The notes: generated by a model from the letters alone, not told the origin. Shown: positions 22,374 through 35,019, numbered from the stretch's first letter. The stretch: DNA of 64,000 bases from Leucaena leucocephala (GCA_037074615.1 CM073518.1:17560501-17624500); one strand, 5' to 3'. A program made the numbers and translations.

Positions 22374-23944
22374 CTTCTTCATTTGGAAGATCTATAGAGC
22401 CCAGAATTTTTACTCTGCAATTTTTCCCTCTTCCTTTCTCTATATATTTGCTTTATTCGAATACTCAAATCTATTACGGTGACTCGGTTATTAGGTGGTT
22501 AACAGGAGAAATTAGTCTACATTTCATGTACATCCAAATCCTTTAAGACCAGAGCAATCTATTAGAAATTAAACATCTCTTAGACAATATAATCATTTCA
22601 GATTATGACACACATAAGTATAAAACCTATATGAGATGCAACGGAAGATTTAAAGTTACATCTTGCCATTAGCTTTACTAATCTGGATCTGGGAAGAAGT
22701 AGAACTCAATTAGAGAAACCTATCAATCAGATAACACTGTTAGATAAACGACATGTTCTTCCAGCTGTAGATTAGGCACAGTGATGGCAACTTGTGTACT
22801 GCCGTCATCAGTGGGGAACCTTCAAGAGTGAGCTAAAAAATTAGATTTTTGTTCTGGACTCAAAAACTATTGCATGATATATTCTCAATTGTTAATTTCC
22901 ATAATCAGAAAATTAACATTAATAAACTGAGTCAATAACCCTATTAGACTGGGTCCAAATAACTACGGGTCATATTCAAAAATATTTATTAATTATTTTA
23001 ATTAATATCTATATAGGTTATATTATAATAAATATCTGACACAATCTTCTTAGTAATTGTATATGATTTGGTTAATTGAATGTTAAACCAATGTATAAAG
23101 GATCTATTTATATGAAACCCTATGCCATCTGACAGAAAAATTGACAAAATGATAAAGCTGGTATAAAGTTTGTTACTTACAACTTCAAATCCCGAATATC
23201 AAGCCTAAAACCCCTAAATTCTTACACATAAAAACCTCAACAAAGATATTATGCACCCGAGATTTGAAAGATTATATGATTGAGATATATGAGATGATGA
23301 TTTCCAGATACCTTGATTTGATACTCCATTGATCTAATTTATAGAAGTTAGAATCATCATGTTCTCCTAAGCTTCATCATCGTCTTCCTGATCTAAAACT
23401 TTCATAGATAAAATATCTAAATTTTTAACAAACTGAAGAAAAACCTTATACTTTGAATGAAAATTTGACGGCGGCTTCAAAGGCTAATGTGGTATATATA
23501 TGGGGACAGAGAGATTTATTAGGGTTTAAAAGCTATCGTTTGTAAATATTGTGATTATTTAATGTATGTAGCGTGTTTCACGAGTACGGGTATAGATTCA
23601 ATATATTCAAGAGTTTTACATGTAGATCCGTACTAACAAATCTCAGCCACAAATTTTATTTACTGCCTATCATTTTACTTTCTAATATATTCATGTTGTT
23701 GGAATTTTGTGTGAATTTATATGTTAGCTAGAGTTTATAAAAGTTAGATGTTTGACAATGCGACAAAAAAAGTAATTTATGGGATAAAACTATAAATAAT
23801 ATAAATATCTTTATTTTGACAATAAAATTATAAATATCATTTAAATTAAAATATGACAATAAAATTGATTAGAATTAGTTACTAAAGAAACAATACAAAT
23901 GTGATTATCTTAATATAAGAAATATTAGTAAAAGTAATAATTTG
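22374..23944. other. Remainder of duplicated region and flank of copia element 2
   Basis: Mostly AT-rich non-coding DNA. At 23310-23430 (minus) an exon-like piece (ILSMKVLDQEDDDEA, then a stop) ends at a donor-like 'GTATCTGG' and matches 31505-31625. It may be an upstream exon of the RRM-like copy A. No intact gene. Confidence 0.4.
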
Positions 23945-23949
23945 TATGG

Positions 23950-24241
23950 TCTTATAAAACTAGCAATAAGATTATGAGGAGAGAAAAGATGAAGACAAGA
24001 AAATGAGAGAAGTATATTATATTCTTCTTCTTGCCAATACAACACAAATGACATGCCTTATTTATAGGCATAGTCTTAAATAAAAAGTTGAAGAGGAAGA
24101 GTTTAGTAATTAATGGAGGAGTAATGACCTATAGAAGTTGAAGATGAAGAGTCTAATAATTAATGGAGGAGTAATGACCTAGGAAAGTTGAAGAGGGAGA
24201 GGGAGATGGAGATTGACATCTATATTCTAATATTCATAACA
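23950..24241 (-). repeat. 3' LTR of copia element 2
   Basis: 292 bp, read on the minus strand from TGTTATGAATATTAG to GTTTTATAAGA. It pairs with 29356-29647. Both LTRs end in AGA rather than CA on that strand. Confidence 0.9.
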
Positions 24242-24469
24242 CTTTCCCTTAGATGTCCATTCTTTAATAATGTGCCTCATTAAAAAAACTTTAACTAGAA
24301 AAAATCCTGTGGGATAAAAATCTAGTAAAAGAAAAAGAGTACACAAATAATTGATACACTTATAGAGCTGCCTCATTAAAAATCTTGCTAGGAAAACCCA
24401 GTGGGACAAAATCTCAGACAAGGGAAAAAGAGTACAGCGTGTATCGACTCCCCCTTTTTGCAACATCAA

Positions 24470-26270
24470 TTGATATCTCTGAATCTGTGAAGTCCGATAT
24501 CATGTATGAGCTTCTTAAATATTGTTACTGGAAGTGACTTGGTAAACAAATCTACTAGATTTTCTTTAGACTAGATTTGCTGGATATTAATCTCACCATT
24601 CTTTTGAAGATCATGTTTGAAAAAGAATTTTGGATAAATATGTTTTGTCATGTCTCCTTTGATATATCCTTCTTTTAGTTGGGTAATACATGCAATATTA
24701 TCTTCACATAGAACTGTTGGGATCATTTTACTAGATGACAATCCATAAGTAGTACGCATATGATGTATTATCAATTTTAACCATACATATTCTCGACTTG
24801 CTTCATGTAATATTTCTGCATGATTAGATAATATGGCTGATATGGTTTGTTTCATTGATCGCCATGAAATAGTTGTACCATTATATGTGAACAAATACCC
24901 TATTTGCGATATGCCAACATGTGGATTAGACTAAAATCCAGCATCGGCATAGCCGACAAAGTCAGTCTTGTGTTCATTCGAATAAAATAATCCCATATCT
25001 ATAGTACCCTTCAAGTAACGAAGAATATGCTTAACCCCATTCCAATGTCTTCGTGTTGGTGAAGAACTATATCTTGCTAGTAAGTTAACAGCAAATGATA
25101 TATCTAGTCATGTGTGACTAGCAAGATACATAAGTGCACCAATTACACTAAGGTAAGGCACTTCTGGGCCAAGTAGTTCTTCATCACCTTCTTGAGGTCT
25201 AAGGGGATCTTTATCTTTCTCCAGAGATCTTACAATCATTGGAGTGCATAATGGATACGATTTATCCATATAGAAATATTTTAAGACTTTTCTCGTGTAA
25301 GTTTCTTAACACACGAAGATCCCATTTTTCAGATATTCAATTTGTAGTCCAAGGTAAAAAAAATTCTTCCCAGATCCTTCATTTTAAACTTTTTCTTTAA
25401 GCAATTCACTGCTTTAGAAATCTCTTCAGGAGTTCCAATGATATTTACGTCATCGACATAAATAGAAATTATAACAAATTCATTTCTAGATCTTTTTATA
25501 AAAATGCATGGACATATCTGATCATTCTTATATCCTTCTTTCAATAGATATTCACTAAGTCGATTATACCACATGCGCCCTGATTGCTTCAATCCATATA
25601 AAGACTTATTTAATTTAATTGAGTACCGTTCTCAAGAACTTGAATTATACGTTTTCGGCAACTCAAATCCATCAGGAAGACTCATATAAATGTCATTGTC
25701 AAGTGAGCCATACAAATAGGCTGTAACAACATCCATTAGATGCAAATTGAGGCCTTTTTCTACTGCCAGACTAATTAGATATAAAAATATATTGCATCCA
25801 CCACTGGTGAGTATGTTTCTATAAAATCAATACCAGGTCTTTGTGTAAATCCTTGAGCAACAAGTTGTGCTTTATATCTTACTACTTCACCATTTTCATT
25901 TCATTTTCTCACAAAAACCCATTTATATCCAACTGGTTTTACATCTTCAGCTGTAAGAACCACAGGGCAAAAAACTTTTCGTTTTTTCTAATAATTTTAA
26001 TTCAGCCTCAATTGCGTCTTTCCATTTTGACCAATCATCTCTTTGTTTGCATTCGCTAATAGACCTTGATTCATGATCCTCATCATTATTTATTACATCA
26101 AGCGTTACATTATATGCAAAAATATCGTCAACGTTGACTTTATCTCGATCCCATTGTATTCTATTGACAACATAATTTATTGAGATCTTATTATTTTCAC
26201 ATATTTCAGGTACCTGAAGTTCTCTCAAAATTGAGATATTAGTGTTGTCAAAGGACTATTCTGGAGTCAC
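24470..26270 (-). pseudogene. Reverse transcriptase and RNase H of copia element 2
   Basis: On the minus strand: AIEAELKLLEKTKSF (about 25985-26030), HLMDVVTAYLYGSLDNDIYM (about 25685-25745), KSLYGLKQSGRMWYNRL (about 25550-25605) and an intact polymerase motif YVDD at 25449-25460. RNase H shows YADAGF near 24940, then FTYNGTTISWRSMKQT at about 24840-24890 and CEDNIACI at about 24690-24715. It ends with a TKSLP segment close to 24510. Stops and frameshifts occur (for example near 25325 and 24930), so the protein is not made whole although the catalytic motifs are better kept than in element 1. Confidence 0.9.
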
Positions 26271-26582
26271 TAAATTTTGTTGAATATCCTCAACCTAGCC
26301 ATCTATATTTATAGCTCCTTTTCTTTTTCGAGGATTTTTATCTTTGGAACCGATGGGCCTGCCACGCTTCAAGCGTGCTTTTAATCCATTTGCATTAGTA
26401 GATTGTCCAATAGGAACATCAATTCTGATAGGAGCATTCGCAGCTGGAACATGTGACTTGGTCACTTTCTTGAGGTTAGTGAATGTGTCTGGCAATTGAT
26501 TGGCTAAACTCTGTAAATGAATTATCTTTTAAACTTCTAGCTCACATTTACGAGGATCAAGATGAGATAATGATAATTCATT

Positions 26583-27638
26583 CTAACTAACTTTAATTTC
26601 CAGCTGTTTATTTTCTCCCCCTAATGTTGGAAAATTTGATTCATCAAAATGACAATCAGCAAATCGAGCAGTAAATAAATCTCCTGTTATTGGCTCTAAA
26701 TATTTTATTATAGAAGGAGATTCATATCCAACATATATTCCCATCCTTCTTTGAGGATCCATTTTAGTGCGTTGTGGTGGAGCAATCAGAATATATACCG
26801 CACATCCAAAAGTCTTTAGATAGGAAATATTTGGTTCCTGACCAAAAACCATTTGTAAAAGGGAGACCTTAAGATAACTAGTTGGCATGATACGAATTAA
26901 CATCGCCGCATGTAAAATTGCATGTCCCCAAGTAGATATTGGGAGATTTGATTTCATAAGCAATAGTCTTGCAATCAATTGCAAACGTTTAATTAATGAT
27001 TCTGCAAGACTATTTTGTATATGAACATGTGCTACAGAATGTTCAACATCGATTTTCAGAGACATACAATACTCATTGAAAGCTTGTGAAGTAAATTCAC
27101 CGGCATTATCTAGACGTATTTTCTTAATGGGATAATCTGGAAAATGTGCTCTCAATCTAATTAGTTGAGCAAATAATCTCGCATACGTTAGGTTACAAGA
27201 AGATAATAAGCAAACATGTGACAATCTTGTTGATGTATCAATTAGAACCATAAAATATCTAAATGGTCCACATGGTGGGTGTATCGGCCCACAAATATCT
27301 CCCTGTATACGTTCTACAAAAGTGAGAGACTCACTTTCTATTTTTATTGATGATGGTCTAATAATTAGTTTCCCTTCAGAACATGCAGCACATGAGAAAA
27401 TATGGGATTGTGGAATTGATTCTCTTCTCAACGAATGTCCACATGAATTCTCAATTATTTCTCGCATCATTATTGTCCCAGGATGGCCTAGCCGGTCATG
27501 CCAAATATTAAATTTATTCTCACTTGCAAACTTCTGGTTTGCAATAGCATGTGTTTCAATTGTACTAATAAATGTGTAGTACATTCCAGAGGAAAGAGCA
27601 GGGAATTTTTTCAGTGTGCATTTTTTACCAGAAATCAT
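26583..27638 (-). pseudogene. Integrase of copia element 2 (open frame, 351 codons)
   Basis: A long uninterrupted frame. The zinc-binding part shows WHDRLGHPG (residues about 46-54) and SCAACSEGK (about 81-89). Catalytic residues follow: D in IQGDICGP (about 113), D in RLDNAGEF (about 176) and E in NSLAESLIKR (about 212). This is the DDE arrangement with the last spacing close to 35. The C terminus holds the GIYVGYESPS segment typical of copia integrases. The frame has no stop of its own until 26583, but neighbouring protease and polymerase parts are in other frames, so the polyprotein is broken. Confidence 0.9.
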
Positions 27639-27659
27639 ATCTATGATAACAAGATATTC

Positions 27660-27962
27660 CTAGTTTTCTCTATTTGTTGTTTCAATATGGTATCCATTTC
27701 TACGGATATCCTTGAAACTCCACAAATTCCTGTTAGATTTGGAGGAATAAAATGCAATATCAATGTATAATTGTGTTCCTCCAGGTAACAATATATTAGC
27801 TCTTCCAAACCCCTCAATCATCTTTATACTTCCAGATATGGTCTGGACATTGGCTTCTCGTATTACTAAAGAAGAAAAATATTTTGCATTTCTGAATATT
27901 GTATGAGTTGTTGCACTATCAATGAGACACAAAACTTCTTTGTTAATGTCAATGAGTGACAT
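27660..27962 (-). pseudogene. Protease of copia element 2
   Basis: A 100-codon open stretch with CLIDSATTHTIF at residues about 12-23. Copia proteases usually read DSG(A/C)TTH, so the glycine position is altered or lost (DSATTH). The rest (GFGRANILLPGGTQLYI) fits the family. It lies between gag and integrase, as expected. Confidence 0.8.
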
Positions 27963-28164
27963 TCTTCATTAACAAGAACATAGTAAAAGAAACACAAAAA
28001 GAATTAATGAAAAGAAATACTCATAATTTTATTTATTGAGAGAAATAACTTCATAGTAAGTAGAATTTTTTTATTTTAAGAGAAGTATAAACTTAATTGC
28101 AGTAAAAGGAAAACACACATAATCATAAAAGTTTAGCTTATTTTTTGGACACTCCCATCACCAA

Positions 28165-29177
28165 TTAGGTGATCAATCTTTCGTTAGGATCGGCAAAGAA
28201 ATTAGCAATATCTAAATGAGTCACATCCATGTTGCCATAATCAGAATCGCTTTCTTCCCCAACAAAATTTGTTTTTATCTTTGGCTCTTTGCCTTTATTT
28301 TTATTTTTTCTTTTGAGCGATTCTTGGTATAATTCAACCAAATGTCTTGGTGTACGACAAGTACGAGCCCAATGATCTTTGCCACCACAACGATGACATA
28401 GATTTTTAATATAATTATCATTCCCACTAGCTTCTTTTTTGTGATTATCATCATTATTTGCCCACCTCGAGTGGGAACCACGACCACGACCACGTTGACC
28501 ACGGCCTCGTACATAGCCACGGTCGCGTCCTTGTTCACGTCCCTGACCACGGGACGATTCATTTGTCACTACATTCACTTCTGGGAATACAGTAGAGCCA
28601 GTTGGACGGGATTCATGATTCCTCATTAAAAGCTCATTATTTTGTTCAGCCACCAAAAGGCAAGAAATCAGCTCATAATACATTTTGAAACCTTTTTCAT
28701 GATATTGTTGTTGCAAGAGCACATTGGATGCATGAAATGTGGAGAATATTCTTTCTAACATGTCAGCATCAGTAATTTTCTCTCCACATAGTTTCAGTTG
28801 AGAACTAATTATAAATAGTGCAGAATTATATTCACTGACTGATTTAAAATTTGCAAACGTAAATGCATCCAGTCATAACGAGCTTTTGAAAAAATCACAT
28901 TTTTCTGGGGGTCATACATTTCTTTTATGTTGTTCCAAAGAACAAGTGGGTCTTTGACAGTTAAATACTCAGTTTTTAGTCCTTCATTTAGGTGGTGGAG
29001 GAGAAAGATCATGGCTTTGACTTTGACTTTGTCTTTGTTATATTCCTGATTGCCATTCTTAATAGTGTCTCCTAAACCCATGGCATCTAGTTGGATTTCT
29101 ACATCTAGTATCCAGGATAGATAATTCTTTCCAGTAATATCAAGAGCCACAAACTCAAGTTTTGTAAGATTCGACAT
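28165..29177 (-). pseudogene. gag of copia element 2 (one frameshift)
   Basis: Starts MSNLTKLEFVALDITGKNYL at 29177, a common start for one group of copia gags, and runs to about 28810. A frameshift then moves it to the frame 28165-28761. The second half has an arginine/glycine-rich stretch (RGRGQRGRGRG, residues about 90-100 of that frame) and an intact zinc knuckle CHRCGGKDHWARTC (CX2CX4HX4C). It ends with an acidic tail at 28165. One or two base changes separate it from an open gag. Confidence 0.88.
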
Positions 29178-29334
29178 GATGATACTATCATAAAATGTAA
29201 TAAAAGTTAAATGGAGATTGAGATTTAGAAGGTTGAGTAATTAGAAAATAATCAAACATGAAACTATAATTCAACATAATAGTAATATAGAAACTCACAT
29301 TTCAATGATAGATCTTACAATAATATCAATTTCT

Positions 29335-29355
29335 AGAACAGTCATGCTGATAACG
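29335..29355 (-). promoter_or_regulatory. Primer-binding region of copia element 2
   Basis: On the minus strand the 5' LTR is followed directly by 'cgttatcagcatgactg'. Copia element 4 has the same 'gttatcagcatga' next to its 5' LTR. The shared position and sequence mark the primer site, although it differs from the usual TGGTATCAGAGC. Confidence 0.5.
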
Positions 29356-29647
29356 TCTTATAAAACTAGTAATAAGATTAGGAGAAGAGAAAAGATGAAG
29401 ACAAGAAAATGAGAGAAGTATATTATATTCTTCTTCTTGCCAATACAACACAAATGGCATGCCCTATTTATAGGCATAATCTTACATGAAAAGTTGAAGA
29501 GAAAGAGTCTAGTAATTAATGGAGGAGTAATGACCTATGGAAGTTGAAGATGAAAAGTCTAATAATTAATGGAAGAGTAATGACCTAGGAAAATTAAAGA
29601 GAGAGAGGGAGATAGAAATTGACATCTATATTCTAATATTTATAACA
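29356..29647 (-). repeat. 5' LTR of copia element 2
   Basis: 292 bp, partner of 23950-24241, same length, with scattered substitutions. It is followed by the target duplication tatgg at 29648-29652. Confidence 0.9.
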
Positions 29648-29784
29648 TATGGCAGTGAAATTCTTATAAAAAGATGGAAGTTTTATTGTGGCACAAATGA
29701 AAAGTTTATAGGTGAGTTAGGTAACGAGGGATGGCCCCTTTTTCTATACAGAGGAATGACCCCTTTTATCGGTGACAATTTTTG

Positions 29785-31215
29785 AGATTTTCCAAATTAA
29801 TTAGAGAGGCATTATTTTACTTTGGTCCATTTCCAACTATTTAAACAATTTTTTTTTGTTTATTTTGTGCTTGTAAATATTGTAGTTTGATTTATCAAGT
29901 ATTTCTTGTAATATTTTTGTTCTCATTTAGTGTTATTTTAATTTTTAGGTGACCTCGCGGTGAATAGTATAGTAATAAAGATGAAGGAAATTATTGAATA
30001 AAATGTGAAAAACAATGTTTAAGGAACCTCCATGACCCTTTTCACGGCAAGTTTGTGTTATAGAGGCATATAAAAAATAAAAGATAAATATTTTGGTCTT
30101 TTTAACTTACTAATAACTCGTTCCCAAAAATTATAAATTAATATAATTTAGTCTCTATATTTTTTATTCAATTAAAATTTAATTAGTTACTAATCTTTAC
30201 ACATTCAACAATTTAATCCTTATCATATATAGCTCATTTAAGTCATCAATTAATTATCCAGTGGCAAAGAGTGTTACTCAACACCGATAGAAGTTGCAAT
30301 TTCGGCTTCCAACTCAGCCTACAATCAGCCTCGTCACTCTCATCTATAGGTAGCGCAGTTTCACACAACGACGGACGACACTCTAGCTTTGTCGGTAGCA
30401 CTTGCGAGGTCATATATCCTCCCCGGACCATTGATCTTATACTTGGCGATCCTCCTTCCGATCAGAATCAGATCTGTTGTCGCCACGGTCTCCACCAGCA
30501 TGGTGGTGTACAGATCGAGCCGCCTCCTGCAATGCATGCTCCTCCTTCAAGAGATTTCCCATTAATATTTCCGCCTTGTTTTTCTCGGCAAACACGATCA
30601 TGAACAGATAACGCATTGGGAGGCATTTAGAAAACGTCAGGAACATGGTTTTGTCGTTGTCCTAAACGTCACCAGACGATTTCCCCACCGGTCATCATAA
30701 GCTCCCGTCCTGCATATCCAACTTCGTCTTGCTCTGCATGAAAGCGAGGGAGAGGATCGTTGGCATAAAAATAATAGCATAACCAGATAAAAATGAATTT
30801 CAAATAAAAAACAACAATAAAATTTATTAAAGAAATAAGTAAGTAAAGATAAATATTAATGGAAAATTTAACTGGATCACCAAAATTTGTTTAAAAAAGT
30901 TAATTAGTTTAAACAATAAGGAAACTAAAAAACTATAATTTGGTGAAAACAATATAGGAAAAAAAAATTATAAGTGTATTAACACTCTGACGTGTATAGG
31001 ATTCTGCAGGGGGCTAGGGAAGTGTGAGTGATGTAGTCATGGGGGCAATTTGAGCAAAATGCTATGAAAAATTATATTTGCCAATACATATGATGCATTT
31101 CAAAAATATTTTTCTATATGCTAGAATTTAAATTTTGGTTTCCTGTAAAACCAAGCTCTCTATTTTTTTTTCTCTTAATATTATGTAGTTTAGAACACAT
31201 TCAGTGTCAAAATGA
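29785..31215. repeat. Segmental duplication, copy B
   Basis: Direct-orientation partner of 18290-19430. It is not broken by the solo LTR found in copy A, so the duplication is older than that insertion, or the LTR entered only one copy. Confidence 0.75.
30240..30760 (-). pseudogene. RRM-like gene remnant, copy B
   Basis: The minus-strand translation near 30600-30665 gives DNDKTMFLTFSKCLPM, followed by a block ending ILMGNLLKEEHA (about 30530-30570). After a frame change it gives TDLILIGRRIAKYKINGPGR near 30425-30485. The pattern fits the same plant RRM-like family as copy A and supports that reading. Frame changes and stops show it is not translated as a whole. The sequence after the coding part (toward 30240) resembles a 3' untranslated region shared with copy A. 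A possible upstream exon lies at 31505-31625. Confidence 0.5.
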
Positions 31216-31680
31216 GTTTAGAACTCGCTCTAAAGTTATAAAATAACAAAGAAAAAATTGCAGTTGAGCTTGCCACCTTGCTTCCGTTTTTCCAATCCCA
31301 TGACTCCAACAAATCCTTCTTCCCGAATCTGCAAACCCAGATCTCTGGCTCCGTCTTCCAAAGGCTACGCTGATCAATATATATACCAGTTCAGAAGAAG
31401 AAGAAGAAAGGCAAAAATACGTGGATTTATTTATTCTGTGCTAATTTGTGTATTTGATGATGATTTTCACATGAAGAAATCAGTGGTACGTGCTCAGCAA
31501 AGAAAATAATTCACATACCTTTGATATTCCATTGATCTGATATATATAAATCATTTTCATCCTTTCTATCTTCTGAGTTTTATCACCATCTTCTTCATGA
31601 TCCAAAATTTCTATGAATAACATCTCTAAATGTGGGTGCAGAAGGGAAGGGTGTATGACAAGACTGAATTTCGAAACCTG
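31216..31680. other. Upstream part of duplication copy B
   Basis: Non-coding, except for an exon-like minus-strand segment at 31505-31625 (FIEILDHEEDGDKTQKIERM and onward, then a GTATGTG donor). This matches 23310-23430. No intact gene. Confidence 0.35.
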
Positions 31681-33240
31681 TGAATTGTTAATGTTTTGGT
31701 TGTTCAGTATTTGTGGGTACATAAAAATGCTATTTAAGCAGTAAGGTGGTCTAGGCCTTTTCCCCCTTATGGATGAGAGGATGCGAATAAGGAGACACAT
31801 GTTTTGAAAACAGTTGTTTAATCTGTGTGTATAAAATGATTATTTTGTGGTTGTTTAATCTATGTGCGTACAAAAGGCGCGAACAAGGAGGCAATGGTTT
31901 TGAAAGCTGTTGTTTAATTAATCATTGTGCATAAAGTGATTATTAAATTTTGTGGTTATTTGGTAAGATACACTAGGCTTTTCCCCCTTTCTGGATGAGA
32001 GGATGAGAACATGGAGACGCATGTTTAGTCCGTGCGTATAAAGTGATTATTTTGAGGTTCTTTAATCTATGTGCGTAAAAAAAAGAGGGTGAACGAGGAG
32101 ACCCATGTTTTGAAAGCAATTGCTTAATTAATATTTGTGTATAAAGTGATTACTAAATTTTTTGGTTGTTTAATCTATGTGCGTACAAAATGGTGCAATT
32201 AAGGAGACAATGGTTTTAAAAGCAGTTGCTTAATTAATCATTGTGCATAAGGTGATTATTAAATTTTGTATTTATTTGGTAAGGTACCCTAGGCTTTTTG
32301 CCCTTTCTGGATGAGAGGATGCGAATAAGGAGACACATGTTTAGTCTGTGAGTATAAAGTGATTATTTTTAGGTTGTTTAATCTCTGTGTGTAAACGAGG
32401 AGTCACGGGTTTTGAAAGCAATTGTTTAATTAATATTTGTGCATAAAGTGATTACTAAGTTTTGTAATTGTTTAATCTATGGGCATACAAAAGGGCGCGA
32501 ACAAGGAGACAATGGTTTTGAAAGCGGTTGTTTAATTAATCATTGTGTATAAAGTGATTATTAAAATTTATGGTTATTTAATAACGTGCCCTAGGCCTTT
32601 CCCCTTTCTGGATGAGAGATGCAAATAAGGAGACACATGTTTAGTCCATGCGCATAAAGTGATTATTTTGAGGTTGTTTAATCTATTTGCAAAAACAAGA
32701 GGGCGAACTAGGAGACACATGTTTTGAAAACAATTGTTTAATTAATATTTGTGCATAAAGTGATTACTAAATTTTGTGGTTGTTTAATCTATGTGAGCAT
32801 GAAACTTAACTTGTAAATTTTATGGCTATTTAATCTATATGCTCATTTAAAAATTGTATGTATATATAGAGCGAGGAACATAATATTTTTTTGGGGACCA
32901 AATGAGAAGGCACTGATTTTGAAAGTTGTGCATGGTTTGTAAATTTGATGGTTATTTAATCTCTGTGTGTAAATAAAAGGAGTATATAAAGGTAAAGGGA
33001 CCTAGTTTTTCTTCTTCTTTATGGATGTAAATACCTAGATTTTGAAAGTTGGATATAGTTTGTAAACTTTGTGGTTGCTTAATCTATATGCTTATAAGAG
33101 TAATTTTAAAATTTTGTGCTTCTTTAATCCGTATGAAGATACACGTGGTTTGTAAATTTTGTAGTTATTTAATTTGTTTGTGGGTATATAAGTGGTTTTT
33201 GAATTTTGTGGTTGTTTAATATGTGTGTATATAAAACGAT
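31680..33240. repeat. Tandem repeat array, about 220-320 bp period
   Basis: The block 'cccctttctggatgagagg' recurs near 31760, 31985, 32300 and 32600. Between these lie many copies of a shorter motif, 'gtttaatctatgtgcgta', with 'aaagtgattattaaatttt'. Units are 220-320 bases with about 55-base sub-repeats, and they become more degenerate toward 33240. No coding region. It lies immediately upstream of duplication copy B. Confidence 0.8.
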
Positions 33241-33794
33241 TTTTAAGCTTTGTGATTTTCTAATATGCATACATATACAAGTTATATTTATATTTTTATA
33301 ATCATGGTAGTTTTCAATTGTTTAACTAAACCTCTATTTTTTTTTTACTATGATTAGTATTTAAATGGTTTAAGGATATGCTTTTCTACTGTTATAATTT
33401 TTCATTAACAAAATCTCTTTGCTACCATAATAATAGATCAAATGGTTTAAAAAATGGTTAATGGATTTTGTATTAGTTTTTACAATCTTTACAAAAAAAA
33501 AAAAGAAACACTAAAACTGTGTAGTTTCTTTTTAACTTTAATTTCATAGATTCATAACTCTTAATGTACATATCCAATTAAAACATATTACCTATAAATT
33601 TAAATCTCAAGATATGTACTACATTATCACCAAACCGTAGAGCCATATTTATACAATTACTTAGTCAAATCACTACTGGAAACTTGCTGGTCCAAATTTA
33701 TCATTTTAGCATTACTAGAATATCTCTTTCATTCATTACATGATTCTAATATGTATAAACCAATCTCATACTTTCTCATGCTTAAATATATATG
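33241..33794. other. Non-coding DNA left of the hAT-like element
   Basis: AT-rich, no gene seen. It may be part of an old long LTR into which the hAT-like element and copia element 3 inserted, but the match is weak here. Confidence 0.3.
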
Positions 33795-35019
33795 TAGGGG
33801 TGAAAATAAGCTAAACGATCTGTTTAAGAAAATGCACTAGCTCATGCATTTTTGTGAGTCTATTTTGATTAAAAGACCAAGCTCAAACTCTCTAAAAGGC
33901 ATGTCAAGCCGGCTCTTCCAAATTACCCCTCATTTAAACTCTATCCAATAAAATTACTCTACCTTAAACATTTGATCCACATGTCAACCTCCTCAATTTT
34001 ATTAATTTACTGTTTTTTAAAAGAACAAAAGTTTTAAGGTTTCAATATCTCTTCTCATCTCTTAGTTGATCCCTCTTCCATCATTCTTCTCATCTCTATT
34101 TGTCTCAACCTCGTTCCTCCTTTCAGCATCTCAGATTCCGGCCACAGCATCCTTCCCCAACTAGCGACGACAGCGGCATCCTCCACTAGCAACGGCGGCT
34201 GATATGCTTCCACTTTGCAGATCTGAATCAACAGAGCTTCTTCATCCTTTTCTTCTTCTTTCAGTTGTGTGTTGTGTTTTTTTTTTCAGATTTGAGATTC
34301 TGAATCAACAAAGCTTCTTCTTTGTCTTTTTTGGTTGTATTTATTTTTATATCTAAATCCATAAATCTTCTTCTTCTTTCGTTTGTGTTTTTCTGCAAAT
34401 CTTAATCTACAAAGCCTCTTCTTCTTCTTCTTTCGGTTCAAAATTTTTCTTTGTAGATATGAATCAAGCTGCTTCATCTTCTTCATTGGTTGTGTCTTTT
34501 TTTTCAGATCTGAATCAAGTTGCTGCTTCTTCTTCTTCATCGTTGCCTCCCACTTTATATATATAAAAGAGAAGAAGGTGTAAGATGCACTGAAAAGAAA
34601 TCAATCGAATATAATAGATGTCTATATTATATTAGATTGGAAGATGAGAATCATTAGAAGGATATTTGGATGAGAAAGAGAAACTTGAGGATGCTGCCAG
34701 CAATCAAGGACATTTGTATATATCAAGTCTTGGCATTGAATCAAGCAAGGACGGACGATAGCCAACAAAGTGTTCTTATTTTTTCCTTTCGTTTTCTCTT
34801 TTCATTGTTCATTTTTCTGTCCTCTCGAAAATGGGTCTTATTTTGTATTTAATTTTTTATTTTATTTTAGAAATACAGGCCTCTTAATAGGACTCTGGCC
34901 AGGCTTAGCTTTTGTACTAACCAGGCTCAGGTTGCAACAAACACAAACGCCCATCATATACCACAGGGCAGGCTCAGACTAAATTGTTACAAAACAGGCC
35001 TAGCATGTTTTCACCCCTA
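33795..35019. mobile_element. hAT-like non-autonomous element
   Basis: Left end TAGGGGTGAAAA (33795) and right end TTTTCACCCCTA (to 35019) are inverted repeats of the kind found on plant hAT elements. Flanks 'tatatatg' and 'attacatg' may be a worn 8-bp target duplication. No transposase was seen. The centre holds pyrimidine-rich leader-like DNA and the TTC repeat described separately, possibly captured host sequence. Confidence 0.6.
34215..34545. repeat. Short tandem repeats with TTC runs
   Basis: About six imperfect units of 46-69 bases. Each has 'cagatctgaatcaa' (or a variant) followed by 'gcttcttcttcttc' and a 'ttgtgttttt' stretch. The open frames across it on both strands are low complexity and are not genes. 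Confidence 0.75.

Larger units (their letters stand above)
23950..29647 (-). mobile_element. Copia LTR retrotransposon 2, complete but inactive
   Basis: A 5.7-kb element with two 292-bp LTRs and the target duplication 'tatgg' (23945-23949 and 29648-29652). It is oriented on the minus strand, with the 5' LTR at the right. Gag, protease, integrase, reverse transcriptase and RNase H follow in copia order. Next to the left LTR, the minus strand has a purine tract 'taagggaaag' ending at 24242. The long open integrase frame (351 codons) shows it is fairly young, but frameshifts break the polyprotein. Confidence 0.93.

Noticed and set aside
28275..28562. Open frame full of valines on the minus strand
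   Set aside because: It is a shadow frame of the Arg/Gly-rich part of gag in copia element 2.
34286..34540. Lysine-rich open frame
   Set aside because: It is the reverse reading of TTC repeats.
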